Positions 7,529-16,600 of a DNA stretch of 64,000 bases are shown here, piece after piece. This DNA comes from Psychrobacter proteolyticus (lineage in GTDB: Bacteria; Pseudomonadota; Gammaproteobacteria; Pseudomonadales; Moraxellaceae). The stretch's first letter is position 1. Every line of letters starts with the position of its first letter. The notes beneath the pieces were generated by a model. That model was not told the DNA's origin. It made no database searches and was given only the letters and a program-made list of their open reading frames with translations. Made by a program: the position numbers and the translations under genes. The stretch lies in assembly GCF_003350005.1 (NCBI RefSeq), contig NZ_QLKS01000002.1, forward strand, positions 248,001 to 312,000. Reading direction: 5' to 3'.

Positions 7529-9648
7529 CCACCACATCAACAAACACCCATGAAAAAGCCCACACATTTAGCGCAGGCTTTGAAATGATAAGTAGATTTG
7601 ATGCAGCCACACGGCAAGGGCTAGCAGATGACAATGCACTATTAAATTTATATAACCTATGTGAGCAATTAGGCATACAAGATAAGTTATTGTGCATTGA
7701 TGATAATATTACCATAACCACAGGCTTTGATACAGGAACTATAGCGCCCACGGCTGGCACAATAGGGCTAGTGTTGAGCAGCAACCAAGATGACCCCGTA
7801 ACCCTTGCCAGCGTCACACCTAACAGCAATCAAAAGCCGTTAATAATTGACCGTATGCAGCCGTCTGCTTTAATCATTGGCACGTTAGACAGTGGTAATG
7901 AGGTCATAGCGATTGATAACCCACTAGAGGATGTTATAAAGCTTGCTCACTACTTCATAGCCGATAACGTTACGCTACTGGTAAGCCTTGATAAGCTGCT
8001 ATTCAATAGCATGGTTAGTCACTTTGCCGAAGTTTATCCCGTGACTATCTTTACTACCTTAGATCAGAAAGACAAAGTTTGTAAGCCGTTCAAAGGTGAG
8101 AACGTTAAAGCCATTGTTACCAGTGATAGAAACGTCTTAGAGCATTTAGAATACGGCAATCTAAGCTATAGAGACATACTAGCCCTTGATGATACAGCCA
8201 TACTAGATCTACAGGCTGAGATATGGGGCGAGCCTGAACCATTAGCCAATAGCCCAAACAAGCCCACGCCATACCCTATAGATGCGTTCACAGGCTTACT
8301 ACAGCACGTTGTTAAGGCAGTCGCACACTACACGCAAGCACCGACAGCTATTGCAGGTCAGTGCGTTTTAGGGGCGTTGGCACACATGGGGCAACGGTTT
8401 ATTGATGCACCGATGGGACACGGGCACATGCCGACCAGTTTAATATTAATCACAGAGGGCGAAAGTGGTAGCGGTAAGTCACAGGCTATGGGCTTAACTC
8501 ACTTCAAAATACGTGAGTATGAAAAGCAGTTATATGCTGATTATCTTATTGAACTGTCATCATGGGAGAATGATAAGACAAGTCTAAAAGGTAAAGAGCT
8601 AGCCGACTTCTTAGAGTCCAACCCAAAGCCCCAAAACCCTAAGACCATGTTTAAAGAAGCGACCATCGAGCCGATACTCGATAAATTTATTGATGGTAGT
8701 ATCAGTAATGCGTCATGGACGACAGACGAAGCAGCCCAGTTCTTTAATGGTCATACCATGAAAGGTGATACCGCAGGCAATGCTTTATCATCATTAACAA
8801 CGCTATACAGTGATGGTGAAGTGTCCCGTTTGCGCTCGCAAAAGTCTGCCTATGCAACACCGCACACAGACGCTTACAACGTGCGTATGACGCTATTACT
8901 ACAAGGACAGCGCGTTATCTTAGAACCAGCACTAGCCGACCCCGTGATGAATGGACAGGGGTTTTTAGCCCGTGCCTTAATTGCCTGTCCTGAAGATTTG
9001 CGCGGTCAAAGAGTATGGAACGATGAGCAGCGCAATAATGACAGCCCGTATGACAACCCTTACTTAATAGAATACTGGTCACGCTGTCAAAGCTTACTTG
9101 ATCCATTACCAGCCAACCTACCCAGTGACAGCATAGGCGCACCGAAGCGCATTAAAATGCAATGGGCAGATAAACAGACTAGGCAAGTCTTTAGTGACTT
9201 CAAACAGGCGATAGAGGATAGGCAAGCACAGGGGCAGCCGTTGGAGTATCTAAAAGCATATGCGTCACGTATGGCGGAGAACGCGAGCCGTATCGCGTCA
9301 TTAATGGCTTTCTTTGATGGACGCAATACGATCACTACTGATGATATTAAACGGGCGTTTATGCTTGTAGAATACTCTACCAGTGAACGCTTACGCTACC
9401 TTGATGCAACGCCTACAGGTGAGCAGAACGACAGTGAGAAGCTAAGCAGCTGGCTAGTGGATAAAGTGAGGGGTAAAAATCCACCTATCTTGAATAAGTC
9501 GTTTGTGTCACAAAATGCACCTAACTCTATTAGAGGTAAGAAGCTGAACGGCTTACTTGATGATCTAGAAAGCATGGGGCATGTTAGGTTAGAAAGTGAG
9601 GGGCGCAGGCGTTTAGTGTGCATTAATCCTAAACTAATTAATGAATAG
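7525..9648 (+). CDS. DUF3987-type primase/helicase-like replication protein
   Basis: Predicted replication protein of the element (707 aa). The central and C-terminal parts fit DUF3987: an ATP-binding P loop GESGSGKS (312-319), then the acidic WTTDEAAQFF (Walker-B-like) and a helical region. The last ~70 residues look like a winged helix (SFVSQNAPNSIRGKKLNGLLDDLESMGHVR). The N-terminal ~200 residues resemble a degenerate TOPRIM-like fold (IIDRMQPSALIIGTLDSGNE), but no CHC2-type zinc finger is seen. It is last in the AlpA-like operon and directly followed by a GCTAA repeat cluster, which fits an initiator/primase next to its origin, as in P4. Primase activity is inferred, not shown. Confidence 0.8.
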   Translation: MTTTSTNTHEKAHTFSAGFEMISRFDAATRQGLADDNALLNLYNLCEQLGIQDKLLCIDDNITITTGFDTGTIAPTAGTIGLVLSSNQDDPVTLASVTPNSNQKPLIIDRMQPSALIIGTLDSGNEVIAIDNPLEDVIKLAHYFIADNVTLLVSLDKLLFNSMVSHFAEVYPVTIFTTLDQKDKVCKPFKGENVKAIVTSDRNVLEHLEYGNLSYRDILALDDTAILDLQAEIWGEPEPLANSPNKPTPYPIDAFTGLLQHVVKAVAHYTQAPTAIAGQCVLGALAHMGQRFIDAPMGHGHMPTSLILITEGESGSGKSQAMGLTHFKIREYEKQLYADYLIELSSWENDKTSLKGKELADFLESNPKPQNPKTMFKEATIEPILDKFIDGSISNASWTTDEAAQFFNGHTMKGDTAGNALSSLTTLYSDGEVSRLRSQKSAYATPHTDAYNVRMTLLLQGQRVILEPALADPVMNGQGFLARALIACPEDLRGQRVWNDEQRNNDSPYDNPYLIEYWSRCQSLLDPLPANLPSDSIGAPKRIKMQWADKQTRQVFSDFKQAIEDRQAQGQPLEYLKAYASRMAENASRIASLMAFFDGRNTITTDDIKRAFMLVEYSTSERLRYLDATPTGEQNDSEKLSSWLVDKVRGKNPPILNKSFVSQNAPNSIRGKKLNGLLDDLESMGHVRLESEGRRRLVCINPKLINE

Positions 9649-9885
9649 CTAACCTTAGCTACCCCTAAAAAGCTGCTAAATTTGCTAAACTTTATCTAGC
9701 CCTTACCAGTCAAGGGCTTAATTTTAGGTGATGTGCTGCTAAGTATAGCTAAATTTGCTAATCTATCGCTAAACTTAGCCAAAACAGACGAACTATAGCA
9801 ACTTTAGCGACCATTAGCAGGTAGTGAGCTAACCTACAAGACTTGACAACAAAGGCTTATGACCAACTTTAGCAACTATAGCGAC
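9648..9885. repeat. GCTAA/TTAGC repeat cluster, candidate replication origin
   Basis: About 13 copies of GCTAA or its complement occur in 240 bp (among them 9648, 9655, 9675, 9684, 9738, 9748, 9757, 9768, 9775, 9804, 9814, 9828, 9869). Several extend to GCTAAATTTGCTAA or TAGCAACTTTAGCGA. A perfect 7-bp hairpin AGCCCTT (9698-9704) / AAGGGCT (9712-9718) sits inside. The block follows the replication-type gene immediately and contains no ORF. This is what an iteron-type origin looks like; the remaining bases to 10027 show nothing further. Confidence 0.6.
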
Positions 9886-10027
9886 TTTTTAATTGATTAA
9901 AAGAGCGCGCTTAACGCAAGGTGGGCGATGAGTAAATAGTAAAAATCGCCACTGGGGCGGTTAGAGAGAAGCTTGAGTAGTTATTCGCAAGTAATTAAAA
10001 GCCTTATTACTAGTAACAAATTTTTGG

Positions 10028-10918
10028 TTATGCGTAAGTAAAATTTAATATATCTTCGTATAGTTTCTTTAGGTCATCAGACTGAACAAACTTTAAAGGT
10101 ATGTTAGTACGGTCTGCCATATATTTAACATTATTTGATGTTTTATTTATGTGCTTGATTATGTTTGTGTAATTCTCTTCGCTAATGTCACTATTATCAG
10201 GTGTGGGGCAATAGATAAAGAATCCGGCTCTGCTTTTTCCTCCCGATATCTCACATGCTGTTTGTAGGTTCATGGCGCCAAGCGTATCTAGGTTATATCC
10301 TAAATAAGCTTCTGGAATGAAGTCTGCTGATACCAACGTACCAAAAAAGTTGTTTTTGAAAATATCCCCATGTTTCCAAATAGGCATATTTATCTCAACT
10401 TTGCTATCACCGCCAATAATAAAAGGATCTTCACGCAAGATATCCTTGAAGCCTTCTGGGTTGGCTTTGCGTAAATCTTTGAATAATTTTTTACGTAAAG
10501 AGTCGGTATTTATTGATTGACGTTGGGTTGATTGAATCTCCATATGATCGCAAATCAAATTAATATACTGTCCATACAAGCTAGATAGTATTTGGTCAAT
10601 AGTTAAGCCTTGAGTAAATAAGGGTGCGGAATAACTCAAATGAGGTGAAGCAATAACAGTATCGCCCAATTTCTCAGCAATATCTTTTGCATAGTTAAGC
10701 ATGTTCTGAACTTGGGCTGCGCCTTCTTTGCCGTATAAGCATTCAAAGGCCTTCGCATTTTTCAACATACGAACATGACGATTATCTTCACTGTCGTGAA
10801 ATACGATGCCAATATTAAAAGTTTCCTGAGCAATTAAGTTTGGAGTAAATTTAATTACTTGGTAATGGCCAGCTACCCTATGCTGTTCGGTATTTTCTAG
10901 TAAACTCTTCCAGCTCAT
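10028..10918 (-). CDS. DUF3037 protein, partner of a HipA-like kinase
   Basis: The N-terminus (GHYQVIKFTPNLIAQETFNI, ending GIVFHD) matches the pattern of DUF3037, a family often encoded next to HipA-like kinases. The rest (about residues 110-296) is unassigned alpha/beta sequence. The gene begins a few bases after the kinase stop (starts GTG 10921 or ATG 10918; the ATG is used here), so the two are co-translated. No signal peptide or membrane segment is present. The role is unknown; the pairing suggests the kinase's substrate, inhibitor or effector partner. The module is convergent to the replication operon. Confidence 0.75.
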   Translation of the reverse strand: MSWKSLLENTEQHRVAGHYQVIKFTPNLIAQETFNIGIVFHDSEDNRHVRMLKNAKAFECLYGKEGAAQVQNMLNYAKDIAEKLGDTVIASPHLSYSAPLFTQGLTIDQILSSLYGQYINLICDHMEIQSTQRQSINTDSLRKKLFKDLRKANPEGFKDILREDPFIIGGDSKVEINMPIWKHGDIFKNNFFGTLVSADFIPEAYLGYNLDTLGAMNLQTACEISGGKSRAGFFIYCPTPDNSDISEENYTNIIKHINKTSNNVKYMADRTNIPLKFVQSDDLKKLYEDILNFTYA

Positions 10919-10924
10919 CACTAA

Positions 10925-11761
10925 CTACCCCAGTAAACCATAACGATTGCTTATTAATTCGTTCACATTATCCGTTCGCCATTGTAAGAAACTCAAGAAA
11001 GATTGCCAATCTTTTTTATTATCAGTGGCAAAGTGATCTATCCAGAACTTCATCTCAGGTAATAAGTGTTGATGTGACAAGAAATAATCTTCAGCAACAG
11101 ATATGAAGCGGTTACCTTTCCTGACATCAGACTCTATCTCATTTTGATTAATTGAAGCAAGCTGGTTTGAGTAATTGAGTTGAGGCTGGAGGGAGCTGTA
11201 ATTCCAGTTTGGATTATTGTTATCCTCAGTCGCTAGAAACCCATTGTCGATCAAGCAAAAAAGATTATCTCCCGTATGAATAAGGTTGCGCGGATAACGG
11301 TCAGTATTCGCTATTACCTCATCAAACACAACAGCCTTATTAAAGTCTTTCCATTTAAGTATTTGATTGCGCAGCCAGTCATTTAAGGTATGAAACTCGT
11401 AGTGTGTGCTAGTAGCAGCCGTGGTAAAAAAAGCAGGTAATGTTTCTTCTTGATCAACATATTCCCGCATCTCTTTGGTAAGCAACTGATAAAAAGGACG
11501 CAGCATTTTAGTTGGTACTAATGCAACTCCTGCAAATTCTGGCTGAGGTATATTTGAAATTGTGCCATATAAATAACCAAGAATCTCATTGAGCAAACCA
11601 CGATTGCCTTCCTTTAGCGAATAAAATTTAAAATACACAGAATGAGGCTGATTGTTTAGAAGTAAGCTACCCATTAATACGTTGCTAATAGGGTCATTTT
11701 TTTTAGTTTGAATAATACGTTCTATATCGCACGGCATAACAAGCTTTAGTATTCTTTTCAT
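10925..11761 (-). CDS. HipA-like protein kinase (HipA_2 type)
   Basis: This 278-residue protein looks like a minimal HipA-fold kinase. There is a candidate ATP-binding Lys45 in VYFKFYS and an acidic helix NEILGYL with Glu59. The catalytic loop FDEVIANTDRYPRNL contains D154-R and N159, and a metal-binding IDNG carries D172. It lacks the N-terminal subdomain of full-length HipA (~440 aa). AGGA lies 7 nt before the ATG. It is between a small winged-helix gene upstream and DUF3037 downstream in one minus-strand unit. HipA relatives phosphorylate tRNA synthetases and act as toxins; the target here is unknown. A toxin-antitoxin or phage-defence role is an inference from the island context. Confidence 0.78.
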   Translation of the reverse strand: MKRILKLVMPCDIERIIQTKKNDPISNVLMGSLLLNNQPHSVYFKFYSLKEGNRGLLNEILGYLYGTISNIPQPEFAGVALVPTKMLRPFYQLLTKEMREYVDQEETLPAFFTTAATSTHYEFHTLNDWLRNQILKWKDFNKAVVFDEVIANTDRYPRNLIHTGDNLFCLIDNGFLATEDNNNPNWNYSSLQPQLNYSNQLASINQNEIESDVRKGNRFISVAEDYFLSHQHLLPEMKFWIDHFATDNKKDWQSFLSFLQWRTDNVNELISNRYGLLG

Positions 11762-11808
11762 AACAACATCCTATGATTAGTTGATCATCTCAACTTTTTC
11801 TTATGCTC

Positions 11809-12306
11809 TTAAAGAAGACTGTTTTGAATTATTGTCATTAGAGAGTCTAAATTATCCCAGCCCGCATCCACAATTCTTGTTGTCAGGTGTTTTATACTCT
11901 CAGCGGGCAGCTCTCGAAGCGCGTCAATCATTGTCTGTTTACGTTCAGTTGGTAGATTAGAGGACAGAATCATAGACTCTAGGATTGTCCTAAACTGTTC
12001 GGCTTCAAACTTAATAGTCACTACACCTAAGATGGCTGATAGCCCGCCATCATCTGCAAGAAAGTCCATGCCTATATGAGTGATAGAAGCCAAATGGGGT
12101 TGGAAAGATTCACCTTGCATAGACGGCGATACAAGCAGGCTCTTTTCAGAAATGAGTTTATGATCTTTTAGGTAAGCCAAGTTGGCGATGAACTTATAGT
12201 AATCATCACTTCCGTAATCATATTTTTCACTAACGTTCACTGATGAGGGGTAGGTTTCACTTAATTCAGTCAAAATAGTCAACTGCATTTCTCTATCTAA
12301 CAGCAT
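11809..12306 (-). CDS. Small winged-helix-like protein upstream of the kinase
   Basis: This 165-residue soluble protein has an N-terminal segment that reads like a winged helix (REMQLTILTELSETYPSSV, NLAYLKDHKLIS, ITHIGMDFLADDGGL). A helical C-terminal half follows (FRTILESMIL, KQTMIDALRELPAESI). The start at 12306 (ATG, AAGGA 7 nt upstream) is preferred to a GTG two codons earlier. Only 47 bp separate it from the kinase gene, suggesting one operon. It could be the transcriptional regulator or antitoxin of the cassette. I recall similar ORFs in mobile elements but cannot name a characterised family. Confidence 0.65.
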   Translation of the reverse strand: MLLDREMQLTILTELSETYPSSVNVSEKYDYGSDDYYKFIANLAYLKDHKLISEKSLLVSPSMQGESFQPHLASITHIGMDFLADDGGLSAILGVVTIKFEAEQFRTILESMILSSNLPTERKQTMIDALRELPAESIKHLTTRIVDAGWDNLDSLMTIIQNSLL

Positions 12307-12921
12307 AATCACGTCCTTATATTAGTCTCAATCCAAAGGCCTCAGGTTACACATACCTTCAGCCTATCTCTCTAGCCTCATCCAAGTCACCACCTTTCTT
12401 ACTTGTATTACTCATAGTTTGATAAACCACATGCTAATCGTTGTTAGCAAACAGCTAAATATTAGTCAACTTTAACCGATTAGTAAGCTTTGAGCAATAT
12501 CGGCAAGCAACTATAAGCTACAACACACTGTAGATTGCAGTATTATATGCACAACAGGTAATAATAAGCTTTAGATTTTGTTCTAATTTCAGATCTAGTC
12601 AAAGAACTATCATTGGAATTTGACCATAATAAATATGGTTGATGCTCGCACTCCTGACAGAGGGTGCTAGTTTTCGGACACGTTAGAGAGTGAGCTGTAA
12701 ATCGAGATTGAACAGGCAGACCAATGAACACCGCCACCATTCACACGCACAAGAAAAAAACCGTTTCAAACAGAAGTTAAAAAGACTTTCGCGACAAGTA
12801 ACGTAAGCGCGTGACTTACAGACACTATGAGTAGGTTAATGCCATGTTAAAAAGTTAAAGCATGACTTTTATTAATCATCCTAAGGTATGGTTCATAAAG
12901 TGGATAAATATAGGTGGATAG
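12307..12921. other. Long intergenic region between the kinase cassette and the lipoprotein gene
   Basis: This 615-bp gap must hold the promoter of the kinase cassette. A small perfect hairpin TGCTAA...TTAGCA occurs near 12431-12448, again using the GCTAA motif. A 65-codon minus-strand ORF at 12543-12740 lacks support. The stretch looks like decayed sequence; nothing else is recognised. Confidence 0.4.
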
Positions 12922-12984
12922 ATGAATAAGTTAATCTTTATGATCTTACTATCATTGACAGCTTGCCAATATGAAGAGCAGTAA
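12922..12984 (+). CDS. Twenty-residue lipoprotein
   Basis: The ORF encodes MNKLIFMILLSLTACQYEEQ. It has a basic start, a hydrophobic core and a perfect lipobox LTAC, leaving a mature lipopeptide of only six residues (CQYEEQ). AGGTGG lies 5 nt before the ATG. A strong intrinsic terminator begins inside its last codons. This layout is typical of tiny entericidin or bacteriocin-release-type lipoproteins, which can perturb membranes. It is too short for standard gene callers. Function and expression are inferred; the combination of ribosome site, lipobox and terminator is what supports it. Confidence 0.6.
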   Translation: MNKLIFMILLSLTACQYEEQ

Positions 12985-13005
12985 ATATTACTCTTCATAT
13001 TTTTT
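12968..13005 (+). terminator. Strong intrinsic terminator overlapping the lipoprotein ORF
   Basis: An 11-bp perfect stem (AATATGAAGAG at 12968-12978 with CTCTTCATATT at 12991-13001) has a 12-nt loop and then a run of T to 13005. The 5' arm is the coding sequence of the last residues of the lipoprotein. Confidence 0.85.
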
Positions 13006-13266
13006 GCATAGATGGAAACAAATATTAGAGACATACATATAGTAGAGATAACCAATCATAGTCAATTTTTCGTCATTTTTCGTCACCCCTAGACCTACTA
13101 TTTCGTACATAGTCTTTATCATTTAGGTACACTTACATTGTCTGCCTTTTTGTATAACTGATACTCCTATCATTATTATAATGGACTGAAACCCATAGCC
13201 CAAAACTCGACAAAATATAACTGTATTGTTGTATTATGATGACATATAAGAACAGGGGTCTAATCT

Positions 13267-13566
13267 ATGACGCATTTTAGCGCACTGAATCATTATGTAG
13301 CAGACTTGCCAGCCGATAGCCAACAAGCGATCAATAATAAATCTAAGATATTAATCCAGTCTATTGAGCTTGCCAAACTACGCAAAGCCAAACAGTTAAA
13401 ACAGACCGAGCTTGCCGTCATTATGGGTGTGTCACAAGCCAGTATATCAAAGGTAGAAAGCGGTAAGGATATTCAGCTATCGACTTTGCAAAACTATGTC
13501 AGAGCGTTAGGTGGCGAGGTGAGTATTATCGCTAAGATGCCAAACAGTGATGTCATATTGATATAG
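13267..13566 (+). CDS. XRE-family transcriptional regulator
   Basis: This 99-residue protein has one Cro/CI-type helix-turn-helix at ~residues 38-92 (LRKAKQLKQTELAVIMGVSQ, then ASISKVESGKDIQLSTLQNY). The end ALGGEVSIIAKMP resembles HigA-type antitoxins and short restriction-controller proteins. AGGGG lies upstream of the start. No toxin gene is adjacent: the next gene, 97 bp downstream and co-directional, is the restriction-modification enzyme. The simplest reading is a controller for that enzyme or an element regulator. Confidence 0.85.
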   Translation: MTHFSALNHYVADLPADSQQAINNKSKILIQSIELAKLRKAKQLKQTELAVIMGVSQASISKVESGKDIQLSTLQNYVRALGGEVSIIAKMPNSDVILI

Positions 13567-13663
13567 TACTCTGACTCTATAGGTTAACCCTCACAACTTT
13601 TCGATCTTATTTAAAATTTCATAATCCAACCCATCTATTTATCAGTAAAACTTAGGGATATCT

Positions 13664-16600
13664 ATGTCAGATAGCAATCACCATCACATTAGCGATTACC
13701 TCAATAAAGTAGCATCAAGGGTCAAGCAGGGGGGTGCCTCAGAGCATACCTTCCGCACACACTTAGAAGTTTTAATTAATGCTTTAGTACCTGATGTAGT
13801 AGTGACCAATGAGCCAAAACAAGCAACGGAATGCGGTAACCCTGACTATTTAGTTAGTAAAGAAAGTATCCCTATTGGCTTCATTGAGGCTAAAGACGTT
13901 GGCAAAGATTTAGGTTCTAAACTGTATATAGAACAGTTTGATCGCTATAAGGCAGCACTTGATAATTTAATCATTACTGATTACACAGTATTTGAATTTT
14001 ACGAGTATGGAGAGCTAATAAATACTGTTCGCTTGGCTTATATCACAGAAGCCGATGAAAACTATCAGAATTCTTTAGTAGGTAATGAGTATTGTGAAGA
14101 AAATTATAGTTCCTTTATTGAAGCACTAAAAAAGTTCTGTGGTTATAAAGGTCAAACCATTAAATCAGCTCAACGCCTTGCGATTATGATGGCAGGTAAA
14201 GCGAGACTACTTGAAAACATACTGCACCAAGCATTAACGAGCGATGAGGATTCAGACGATAATTCAGATTTACGTGATCAGTTCAATACTTTTAAGAACG
14301 TGCTTATTCATGATCTAACGCCAAAAGCATTTGCTGATATTTACGCGCAGACACTTGCTTACGGTATGTTTGCTGCACGTTTGAATGACGACACCTTAGA
14401 CACTTTTAGCCGCCAAGAAGCGGCGGAGCTGATACCTAAGACCAATCCATTCTTACGAAAACTATTCTCTCACGTCGCTGGCGTCGATATTGATGACCGT
14501 ATCAAGCTAACTGTAGATAACTTAGCTGATGTATTTAGAGCAACTGATGTCGCGGCTATTCTTCAAAACTTCGGTAAGACCACTCAAACACAAGACCCGA
14601 TTATTCACTTTTATGAGACTTTTTTAAAAAAATACGATCCTGAACTACGTAAAGGTGCAGGTGTTTATTACACGCCTAAACCAGTAGTGCAGTTTATCGT
14701 GCGTGCCGTGGACGATATATTGAAGTCTGAGTTTGATTTGCCCGAAGGTATTGCTGATACCAGTAAGATTGAGATAGACAAAGAAACGCAAACACCCGAT
14801 AGTCGTACCAAATCAGGCTATAAGACCGTAAAAGAGCTAGTGCATAAAGTACAAATCATTGATCCAGCGACTGGTACAGGGACATTTTTAGCCACTATTA
14901 TTCATTATATATTCCACAGTAAGTTTGAGAACATGGGTGGTATGTGGAGCAGTTATGCTGAACAAGATCTATTGCCTCGCTTACATGGCTTTGAGTTGCT
15001 TATGGCGAGCTACGCAATCGCGCATCTCAAGCTAGATATGCTATTGACTGAGACAGGGTATCAACCGGTTAAGCCCAAGCGTCTGCAAGTCTATCTGACC
15101 AACTCATTAGAGGAACATAACCCCGATACAGGGACAATATTTGCTGGCTGGCTGTCTGCTGAGGCGAACGAAGCCAGTGCTATCAAGCGTGATGCACCGG
15201 TGATGGTAGTGATGGGTAATCCGCCTTATAGTGGTGTATCTCAAAATAACGGTAAATGGATTTCAAATTTAATCGAAGAGTATAAATATATAGACGGTAA
15301 GCATTTTAATGAACGTAAGCATTGGCTAAACGATGATTACGTAAAATTTATACGCTATGGTCAGCGTTTTGTTGAGAAGAATGGTGAAGGTATTTTAGCT
15401 TTTATCAATCCACATGGGTTTTTGGATAATCCAACTTTCCGCGGTATGCGTTGGAATTTGTTAAAAACATTCGATAAAATCTACACCATTGATTTGCATG
15501 GCAACAGTAATAGACATGAAGTTTGTCCAGACGGGAGTATAGACGAAAATGTTTTTGATATTATGCAAGGTGTAGCAATCACTATATTTGTTAAAAGTGG
15601 AAAAAAATCAGATAAAGAACTAGGGGAAATTTATCACTATGACCTATATGGTAAGAGAGATACAAAATACACCTTCTTAGAAGAACACTCCTTAAGTGAA
15701 ATCTCTTTTAAGTCAATCTCTTATAGTAAACCTAATTTTTTCTTTAATCCTAAAGATGAAAAAGGAAGATATGAGTACGAATTATATTTTAAGCTAGATG
15801 AGCTATTTCCACAGGTTTCTAGTGGCATTGTTACTATGGGGGATAACTTCATAATTGATGAAAAAGAAGAAAAGCTAATAAATCGAATTTCTGATTTTTT
15901 AAATAACGAATACACTGATGTGCAACTAAAAAATAAGTATGGCTTAGGGAAAAATTATCCTAAGTGGATTAATGATAATAAGGCTGAAATAAGCAAAATT
16001 GAAAAGAAAGCAACTGTTATAAGCTTTAGACCTTTTGATAATAGATTTACTGTATTTGATAACAAGCTTCTATGGAGATGGCGTTACGAGGTAATGTCTC
16101 AGATTATAAATAAAGACAACCTATCGCTTTTAGTTACTAAAGCGCATAGAGATAGTAGCTTTGCACATTCATTTATAACCAATAAAATATCAGAAGCGAT
16201 ATACTTATCTTCTAAGAGTGGTTCAAATGCTATGAACCTTCCACTATACCTATATCCAGAAGAAGGCAGCTCAACCCGAATACCAAACCTTGACCCTAAA
16301 ATCGTGGCAGACATTGCCAAAGCAATTGGCTTAAGATTTACTAATGAAAAGGAAGATACCGCTGGCACGTTTGCCCCGATAGATATTCTTGACTATATCT
16401 ATGCTGTATTGCACAGCCCGACATACCGTGAGACTTATAAAGAGTTTCTTAAAATTGACTTCCCACGCGTGCCATATCCTAGCGATGCCGTTACTTTTTG
16501 GCAGCTAGTGTCGCTAGGTGGCGAGCTACGTCAAATTCACTTGTTAGAATCACCAAAGCTTGCCACACAGATTAAGGCGCTAAGTCTTGGCTATCCAATA

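Noticed and set aside
12543-12740. 65-codon minus-strand ORF in the long element gap
   Set aside because: Composition and context do not support coding; it could be a remnant of an older insertion, but I cannot name one or find terminal repeats.
13267-13566. Toxin-antitoxin pair with the XRE protein as antitoxin
   Set aside because: No small toxin ORF is adjacent on either side; the co-directional neighbour is the R-M enzyme.
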